DNA of 64,000 nt from Trametes villosa (lineage: Eukaryota > Basidiomycota > Agaricomycetes > Polyporales > Polyporaceae), in NCBI GenBank assembly GCA_002964805.2, contig PUDQ02000017.1:186001-250000 (forward strand). The letters run 5' to 3'. The notes under the pieces were generated by a model, which searched no databases, had not been told where the DNA came from, and was given only the letters and a program-made list of their open reading frames with translations. Shown piece by piece: positions 55,901 to 64,000 of this stretch (position 1 is the first letter of the stretch; each line of letters begins with the position of its first letter). The position numbers and the translations under genes are program-made.

Positions 55901-58900
55901 GCAGCAGGCCTCGAGCTCGGACGTTGCATCATAGCTTCGGTCATCACACGAGCTCGACGGACGACGCGACGAACTTCGGCAATGGACAGGGCATAACCTG
56001 AACATTGTCGTCAGCGCGGTGTCAGAAAGCGGAGTAGACAGGGAACGAGGCAGCGGGGACCGGCGCGCACTCCGGTAAAACGAACGTGCATGCCGTGAAT
56101 TAGCCTCCCCATCTCCGAGGAAGAGTGCGATGTGGTAACGTTCTCGAACTCTAAGAACGGGCGTACCTGTGCTGCGCCAGTGCACCTCCTTCCAATCCCT
56201 GTCGATGCTATAGCGCTGTTCGCGGAAATTGACATTCAGGGACGCTCAGAGGGACTGAACCATCGCTCGAGAGGGGGATTGGCTTGGAAGACCTCCCGCG
56301 ATTCTTTCCTGGCCTTCGCGGTTTCATTTCGGCGCGTCTATTCGCGACAACGGTTGAGAGCCTGAAGGGAGATCCCCCGAGCTGCACGGCGAATGGAAAC
56401 GCTGTTTCCCCGGATTGCACCCATCCCACGGGGGATCGTTTTTGCTAAGGCCATCTCCGCGGAAGGAACGGCGGACTCGGGCCTGTGTCCTGACTTCAAG
56501 GCCGCAGCTTCCCGCGTCTTGTCGCATGAGAGGAATGTTGACAAAGTCTAGGAACGATGCTACCTCCGAAGATGCGCCGGCAAGCACACCCTTGGAAGTA
56601 TCATGCAACAACAACTGGCCCTGTACGCAATCTTCCGCACCCGTTGCACTGTGATGGTTTATCAGCTGCTGCAAGGCCACTATCAGGACCTTTACGCGAC
56701 GCGCTCACCCTCCTGATGCGCTACAGACGCGCTCCAACACCCACACGAAGACCGCTCCATATGCACACATACCGCCCGCCAAGCGGGCCCACAAGGCTGG
56801 AAGAAGATGATGAGCGGTGGGCGCACGTCCGTCACGTTCCGAGCTAAGCTAAAAACCTACAACCTTAGCGCACCGTGCCGTAACCGCAGGGCGCACCGTG
56901 CCCGCCGTCCGCCTCGACCGGGCGCGCTGGGGCGTGATGCGATAAGGGAAAGCCTCCGCGCTGTCGGGGTGAGAACGCCCGCCTATAGCCGTTAGTCTCG
57001 CACCCTCGCGAACGTTCGCGCCTGCACACCTCCCTATGCGGGCAGGCACGCTGGTCGATCCGTTGCACTTCGCCGGCGCGCTGACGCACCGCTTGCGCTC
57101 TCCGCGAGCGACGTCGGCCAGCCCAGAAACCGACGGAGGGCAACGCGCGCGAGGATATTCCGGCAACATGCGCACACTCATGCGCGCGATGGCGTCGAAC
57201 GTCGAAGCGCCGGTGTGGCGAAAGCGCAAGCGCCGGAGAAGTGAGACAGGGCTCCGGGGCCGGGACAGCAACGATCGTCCCCCGCCTCGAAACGGCCGTC
57301 CTGCCTGGCTGAGCATGAGCGCACCTCGGGCCTCGCGTCTCGCAAGAAGGCGGGGAAGGTGCGGGCGCGAAAACGTCGGAATACCCGTGGGGACGCGCGG
57401 CGGTGCGCGGGGGCCTGCCGCCGCCTTACCCACGGCGACGTGGCGGGCAGCCCAACCGAGTCGGTGCCGCACGCCTTGTGTACGCGTCGTCCACCCCGGC
57501 GCACTCCGTCCGCGGGTTCGCAGGCGTGCGCGGTGGCGCCCTGGGCAGGGCGGAATGACAGACTGTATGATAGATCGGGCAAAAAATGAGGTGAGCGGGT
57601 ATGCGGCCGGGACACCCACGTACGCACTCCTGCTTGCGCCGCAGTCAGCTCGCTTTACAATCCCAATGCGCAATAGCCCGGGGGGATATGCGTTTGGTAA
57701 TGCGGGTGTCTTCAAGACCACGACGCGTCACCGCGTATCGCGCATCCTCGCTCGCGCCCCGACAGATGAAGAATGCCGTATCCCAAACCGGAACCTTCTC
57801 ATGTCCGTGCTGTCTGACAGCAATTCCGGCGATTAGCACACAAGGTGTAACGGAATGGGCGAGCTGTACGTACACCTCGTCCATCCCGGGCACGTTCGAC
57901 TCCGCGCCCGGAGCAATCCCAGGCCGCCAGCTGCGGGACGGAGGGCCCACGTTCCGTCGCATCTGCTCCGAGGTGGTCTCGGACACGGAGTGAGCGTTCA
58001 TCGTTCTTCGAGCCGACGGGCCCTGCGCGGGCAGTCCAGATCGGGCCTCGCGCCCTGGCGCGCCGCCACGGGCGTCGGGCAGGCTCGCAGGGCGCGCGTG
58101 TCAACCCGGGTCGGGTAAGCGCACCGCGACCTGCCAAGCCGCGCCGCTGCGAGACCGTCGCTGGCGCCACCGAGGCCCGTCGTCGCAAGCGAGTGCGAGG
58201 CGCGCCCGCCTCGTTGCAACGGGCTGAAACACCACAGGCGCACGTTGCGTTCGCGTCGCGGGTCGAGGCGCTTTCGGGCAGGCGGGCACCCACAGCGGCC
58301 CACGGTGCCAGGAGTCGCGCTGGAGCCTGGCGGCGCGGAACGAGGCAGGGCGCGAGGCGCAACTGGACGCGCGCATCCGACGGCTCGCGGCGCGCTACGG
58401 CGGCGGACGTGGTGCAGGATTAGCAAGTAGGATGGTAGCCGGCGCGGGAGGAATAAGCTGGAGTCAGCACCGGCGTCCGGGCGGGGACGTGCGTCCCGCA
58501 CAGTCAGCTGTGGTGCACAAGCTACTCGGAGACGAAGGCGCTGAATACATTCGCGCGCGGCGAGCACGAGCGCAGGCCAAGCGGATTCGACGTCAGTGCG
58601 CGCTGGGGGCGTCGGCCCTGTGAGCAGGTCGGGCGGGGGTTATCCCCGGAGAAGGGGTATGTCGTGACTATTCGTCGCTGCGGTCCTGGGGCTACGGCGC
58701 TACACACCACCACCGTGCCCGAGGCGCTGCGAGAAGCCCCTCCAAGGTTGGCGCCGTGCCGTATTCAGTGGCAGAAGGCGCACGGCCGTCTTGGGCGAAT
58801 TTGTAGGCTCGCGAGCTTCGCGTGCGCAAAGACCGCCGCCGTCCCCGCCCGAGTGAGTGCGAACGAGAACAAGGTCGTGCACAGCTCACCTGTCCACGCC

Positions 58901-61796
58901 GCGGAAGCCCGCCCGTGCATTTCGGCAGATCGCACCCGCGGCGACCGGGGAGAGAAGATGGCGTCTACACGGTGGCATGCCGGCTATGTCGTGCGGACGC
59001 CAACAAGTTCTGCGGCTGGATGGGGGGTGATTAGGTTCGGCCAGTTAAGCTCGGGCGGCTGCGGTGGGCCGACACTCGAAAAACTACGAGCAGGGGCGGG
59101 AGAGGGGACGTTGGGTGGCTGGATGGGAAGTGACTAGTGAGTTCGCGCTAGGGAGGTGTGGTCAGAGTGGCGGGTGCAATCTTCCTAGACGCACCTTGAC
59201 TTTGCGAGAGCAGGTTGCCGCTCCGCATGCGCCACCGTGAACTGTTCAAGGATGATGGCGTGCTATACACCATTGTGTTAAACCATGCGGAGGCCACTTC
59301 AAAGTGAGGACTCCCCAGGGTCTTGACCACCTACGAGGAGAGCCAAGACGAACGTGCAGCGCTCGCCCGACCCATTGGACGGCGCACAACAGCCTCCGAC
59401 GCCCTCGACGCAGCTCGACGCCCGCCCACCCACGCCCCCTCTGTGGGCGCGTGTGGGTCCGCCAGGGAACTCGCGCACGGACGATCGGCCGGCGCAGAGC
59501 CAGCCTCGGACGCGCCACCGACGTTCGAACGGGGCCTGATGCGCACGGCCGAGACGCACATGCGTCGCGCGACCAAATTCGGCACGCCCAGCCCAGAGCC
59601 TAGGTGCCGCGCCGGGGGGACATATGCGTGCCAGTGGATTCGCTACCGTCTGTGCGTAGACGTGCATCGATGCCAGGTGCCCGATGGCGCTGGATTGTCA
59701 GGAGGAGGCCGCGGGGGCGGGCCGCCATCGACAGCGACATCAGCAGCACAAGCCCAGTCGGCGCGATGCGTGAAACTACCAACTCAGCGACGCAGCTGGT
59801 GACATCGATGCGATGAGCACGGGTTTCCAGCGCGGCCCGCACTCACGCTGGCCTGTCCGCGCGAGTGGGTGGCGGTGGCTTGCCGCTGCCGCTGGAATGC
59901 TCGTACGAGCGGACGACTGGAATGGTCCGGACGCGCCAGAGGTGCACTAGATGCGTCCGTTCCTCGACGCGAGTTGCGACGTCGGCTCGCTATTAATAGC
60001 ACACCTGCGAAGGGGTATTCTTGGATCGTACGCAGGGGGGAGTGCGCTGGACGAGTTGGGCTTGCCGGAGCGGGCTGCGGGCGTGAAGCATCGTCGACGT
60101 CGACGTCCTGGCGCAGAAACGAGCGAGTGTCCGAGGGGTCCCGGAACGGGATGACCGGAGAATGGGGTGGCGGACGAGAGAAAGGAAGATGGCGGCGAGG
60201 GTGAACGTGCATCCGAGCGTCCAAAGAGCAAGTCGCAAGTCGTTTGCTTCCGCGAAGACACCGGTGCGCAAACAGTACCCCGGAATCAGCAACAAGCCAC
60301 CAATCGCGCCCAGAAGGTGAGCAGAAACAAAGCAGAGATTGCGCCAAGGAACGTCGCCCGGGGGGCCGGGGCGTGCGCAACAAGACGCGTTCGCGCGGGA
60401 TCACAAGATGGTGGGTGGCACTCGCAGATGGGAGACGCGATGAGATTAGTGGACTTTGAGGGTGCGCTGGGGCTGGAGCACGACGCCCGCGGTGGCACAC
60501 GGGGATCGATCGCATCGCGATGAGGTCGACGGAGCGGTGCCCTTCGCCGGACTGTATGGAGCTCCCGAACCTTGCGCGGGACGTGTGAGATGCGAGCATA
60601 TCGCCAGTGGGTCGCAGGCGCGGTGCGGGGCGCTCCTCCGCGCCTCGAGAGTCGACCTCGGGATTCTGAGCCGGTGTACGGCGGTCTATGCATTGCATCT
60701 GGAAAGGTCGCTGGGTCATGAGTATGGTAATTAGCACGGATATCGGGAAACTTATGGGCAACGGATATTTGCGAGAGGTAGATGCATGTGGAGCCCTCGA
60801 TCCGGCTCGGGAGCGCGCGCGTGCAATATCACACGGACATTCTCATGGCGGGGTCCTTGCAAGGAGGTTGAGGCACCCGAAATCCGGGCGCAGAGATAGA
60901 TTGGGCAGCGTACGGCGAGCTGAGGCGATCGATGGAGGGAGATCGACTCATGCTCGGAGGCGCAGAGGGGCGCAGCACAGGCGCAGTGCGCGCAGGGGTC
61001 ACCGTCTCGGGGAGGAGACGGTCTGGGCCCGGAGGCGGCGGTCGGAGACGGGTGACTCGAAAGGAAAGAGGTCCGCCCGGGGCGGGCGTCTGTGGCGGGT
61101 CGCCCGGTCGATCACCAGGGCTACGTGTGCGGGGTAAATGACAGGCTGTTTGCTTCCGCGCACAGCCCGATCCATACTCGTACTGCATGCATTGCATTGG
61201 ATCCACAGAGGCCGGGCGCAGTGGGCTGCGAGAACAGTGGCGGGAGGGGGGCGGGTGGTGAGTAGCGGGGCGGCAGAAGGTCGGGGAGGGGAGAGAAGCC
61301 GCACGGACGCGTAGGAGAACAAGATTTGTATTATGGAGATGTGATGCTGGGAATCTGAGATGCGGTGGAGAGCGCACAAGCGATGGGGGTGAAACGGAAA
61401 GTTGCGAGTCGAGCTGTTGTCAGGGGACGCCGACTGTGCCACCCCGCCCGCTTGGCATGCGCGGGTCGGCGGGCTGGCGGGAGGAGCGGCGCAGGACACC
61501 CGCTGGATCGCCAGGCTGTACGGCAGAAAGGGGCGAGGCGGGCGAGGGGAGGAGGAGGGGTGGGACAGAGGAGGAAAGGAGGGCGGTGGAACGTAATGGA
61601 CGCACGTGTTAAGCATTAAGTTGGCGGGGAGGACCCCGGGGAGTGCGAGGGCGAGCTTGGCAGTGAGCGCATCGAGGGAGTGCCACTCCCGCCTTCTTTT
61701 TATCTCCTCTCGGTTCCCGCCTCGGTCTGGTACTTATCCTACTCCTCCCCTTCCCCTCCCTTCCCCCGAACGCTGCCCCTTCCTCCTCCCACAACC
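52955..61796. other. 8.8-kb gene-poor, G+C-rich region
   Basis: I find no credible gene. Open frames of up to ~325 codons occur on both strands (e.g. 56849-57721 and 59784-60761, minus), but their Arg/Ser/Pro/Ala composition is what G+C-rich non-coding DNA gives by chance. A small palindrome lies at 53279-53300 (GCTCATGGG arms). One minus-strand frame at 59993-60400 contains two hydrophobic segments. The region may be decayed transposon or heterochromatic DNA, but I recognise no transposon domain. Confidence 0.55.
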
Positions 61797-64000
61797 ATGG
61801 CCACCGTCCTCCTTCACACATACTCTCCGGGCCCCGGCCGCGGCATTCTGCTCAATCCCTCCCCTAGCGCATCGCCTGCCCACTTCCCCACCTCTCTGCC
61901 TGCGCTCGTCCCCTCCAACTCCTCTCTGTCATCATCTGCCTCGTCTTCTGCGCCCGGCGAAGACTACTTCTCATCCAAATCCTCGTCCCCCTCTCCTGGT
62001 CCGTCTTCGAGTGGCTCTCCCGCACCAAGGAATTCAATGCACCTCCACCCCAAACCCAAGAGGCACGGCTCGAACCCCACCACGGTACGCCGTATACGCT
62101 TCGCACCACTACCAGAGCCCCGGCGCGATCTCGACTCGGACGACCTCCCCCCCGTCTTCGACGAAGATTCCGACCTCCCCCAGTCCAACGAGATCCTCTC
62201 CCTGTCATCGGCGCTAGCAGCGGCAACTCTTTCCCTCGCTGCCCCTGGCGACTCCGACCTGAGCAGGAGAACACGGAGCTTGCCCTGCAGCGTGACCTCC
62301 AGTCCCACCACTGCGAAGAAAGCGCTGCCCGGTGACTCCCTCCTCCTCGACCCATCATGCGCCCAATCAGCCTCTGCATCAGACCCCGCAGGTCCCACAG
62401 GCACCGACGCGCACCACACGACCGCCCCCTCCGACCTCGGACAGGAGTGGGACGTCCTCCCGCCCTCCTCTCCCGGCCTTCCCGCGCTCGCTCTCTCCGC
62501 CGCACCCGACTCGCCGCGGAAGACGACGAAATGGTCGAAGATGCTGAAGCCCCTCCTCGGGCGCTCCCACCACGGGAGCAGCGCACGCTCGTCGCTCACG
62601 CGCACGACGTCCGCCGAGGAGATCGCGGCAATGAACGGGGAGCGCGGCCGGGGCCTCCTGCTTGGCCTCGCCGGCTCCCGGAATAGCAGCCGCAGTCGGG
62701 ACGCGAGCGGGAGCCGCGAGCGCGACCAGGGACGGGACAGGCGCGAGGCGGACTTCGGACTCCCACTCCACCGGTGGACGTCTGAAGGCCAGCCCGTCCT
62801 CCCCGTCAGCAAGAAGAAGAAACACTCGCTCTTCGGAGGTGGAGGCGGCGGCGGGGTGCCCCTCGGGCGCACCCAGAGCCTGACGTCTCTGTCGAGCAAG
62901 GACGACCGGAAGGCGCTGAAGCCCGTGATGGCGACGAACGGCGGGCGGAAGCAGCAGAGGATGCTGAACGGGCGGGTGTATGGAGCGAAGCGGAATGCCA
63001 ATCCGTTCGCGAATGTCCGGTGCGTACCTTCGATCTGTCTTCTGCGGTCTGTGGAGCTAACCTTGACGTATCTGCAGATCCGAGGAGCCCGAGTTCGTCG
63101 AGTGGGGATACGGAGGCATGGGCTCCGTGAAGACCTCCGCGGGCCAGTCCGAGATCTGGCAGCGCGTGCAGACAGGCAGCGTTGCGATCGGCGGCGGCGA
63201 CGAGAACCCCTCGTGGGGCGCGCGCTCGAGCTCAGTCGATGAAGATGATGGTAGCGGCATGACGTGGCTCAAGAAGCGGCGAGAGCAGCGCGAGCGCGAG
63301 AAGAAGGAGCGCGAGGAGAAGGAGAAGGCCGAGGCTGAAGCTGAGGCGAAAGCCGATGTCGAGGCCGTCGAGGAGAAGTCGGAAGATGTGCCCGAGGTGA
63401 AGGTGGAAGACGAGAGCAAGGCAGAGGCGGCGACGGAGACCGCGGAGGCGGAGCAACTGCCCGCTGCGCCGACGAGCGCGAATGCGACACTCACCTCCAC
63501 GCCCGCGCCTTCGACCCCGGTCACCACGCCCTCGCACGAGGAGCACATCACCCAGACCGTCAACATCCCCGCTCCACACAAGCGCCACCACCACTCGCAC
63601 TCACATTCGTACGCGCACACGCACGGGCACCACCACCACGGACACAGCCATTCGCTCTCGCTCACCCTCCCTCATCCGGAGCGACGGGAGAGCGCGGACA
63701 CCGCCCGCGGCGTCCCCTTCGCTTCGCTCACTCCCGCTGCGAGCGCGACTCCCACCGGCCAGCCGGAGACCGTCGAGGACGTCGATGGCACGCCGATCTT
63801 GGCTGGCGCGCGTTTGCGAACGGACAGTCTCACCGAGGGCGAGGGCGGCGAGAGCCTCAGCAGCAGTGCGACCAGCACCACGAGCACGACCAGCGACGAG
63901 GTCGACGACAGCGAGGAGAGCCCGAGGGACACCGAGGGCGGATTCCCAGAGGACGACGAGGAAGAGGAAGAGATGCTGAAGGTGCGTCGTGGTTCTCTCC
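61797..64000 (+). CDS. Large Ser/Pro-rich low-complexity protein, 3' end outside window
   Basis: Exon 1 (61797-63019) and exon 2 (63078-63981) are joined in phase 2 across a 58-nt intron. A further donor (AAG/GTGCGT) at 63982 continues beyond the window. At least 709 residues are visible. The N-terminus is Ser/Pro-rich. There are basic patches (KKKKHSLFGGGG), an RS/RD stretch, then a block that looks folded across the splice (NANPFANVRSEEPEFVEWGYGGMGSV). A long Lys/Glu/Ala coiled-coil-like helix (~470-530), a His-rich stretch (HKRHHHSHSHSYAHTHGHHHHGHSHS region) and an acidic end follow. The ATG has a strong context (ACAACCATGG). The family is not recognised; the composition suggests a regulatory or scaffold protein. 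Confidence 0.7.

Noticed and set aside
56849..57721. 290-codon minus-strand frame in the desert
   Set aside because: Arg/Ser/Pro-rich with no conserved-looking block; overlapping frames of similar length occur on the other strand.
59784..60761. 325-codon minus-strand frame in the desert
   Set aside because: Same reason; the only interesting part of this interval is in another frame (59993-60400).

Overview
This is a 64-kb nuclear segment of a filamentous basidiomycete, most likely an Agaricomycete of the Polyporales type. The evidence is high G+C, very short GT-AG introns (mostly 46-80 nt) with CTNAY-like branch sites, dense alternating genes, and protein families typical of that group (a fungal Dicer, MYND-finger proteins, F-box/LRR proteins). 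Exon joins were checked by reading frame and by agreement with known families. They were not checked against RNA data.

Left part (1-30 kb): the 3' end of a leucine-rich/F-box-like gene; ORC2; a small protein with an acidic tail; a divergent MYND protein; a membrane protein of unknown role; an unknown protein; a spartin/senescence-domain protein; the spliceosome factor CWC22; a LACTB2-like metallo-hydrolase; a 13-exon ITFG1/TIP-like FG-GAP membrane protein; an uncharacterised protein; the GTPase Rab11, which contains a 5-nt microexon; a small MITE-like inverted-repeat element; an L-rhamnose mutarotase-like protein; CDC42; EMC4; and a phosducin-like protein. These are core cell functions: replication origin, splicing, membrane traffic, polarity, ER membrane insertion and folding of cytosolic proteins.

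Middle part (30-53 kb): an eight-exon Dicer with both RNase III domains catalytically intact, then a family cluster of six MYND zinc-finger paralogues (A at 35.8-36.8, B-E at 42.9-48.7, F at 51.7-53.0 kb). Interspersed with these are an F-box protein, the RNase P/MRP subunit POP7/Rpp20, translation release factor eRF1 and an unknown 500-residue protein. The six paralogues share one architecture: an N-terminal MYND finger, a phase-2 intron inside the last H-x3-C pair of the finger, and a ~280-residue C-terminal domain I cannot assign. The gene at 5.4 kb has the same intron position and a distant version of the same C-terminal domain. This lineage expansion is the most novel feature of the window.

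Right part (53-64 kb): almost 9 kb of G+C-rich sequence without a credible gene, then the 5' part of a large Ser/Pro-rich, low-complexity protein that runs out of the window.
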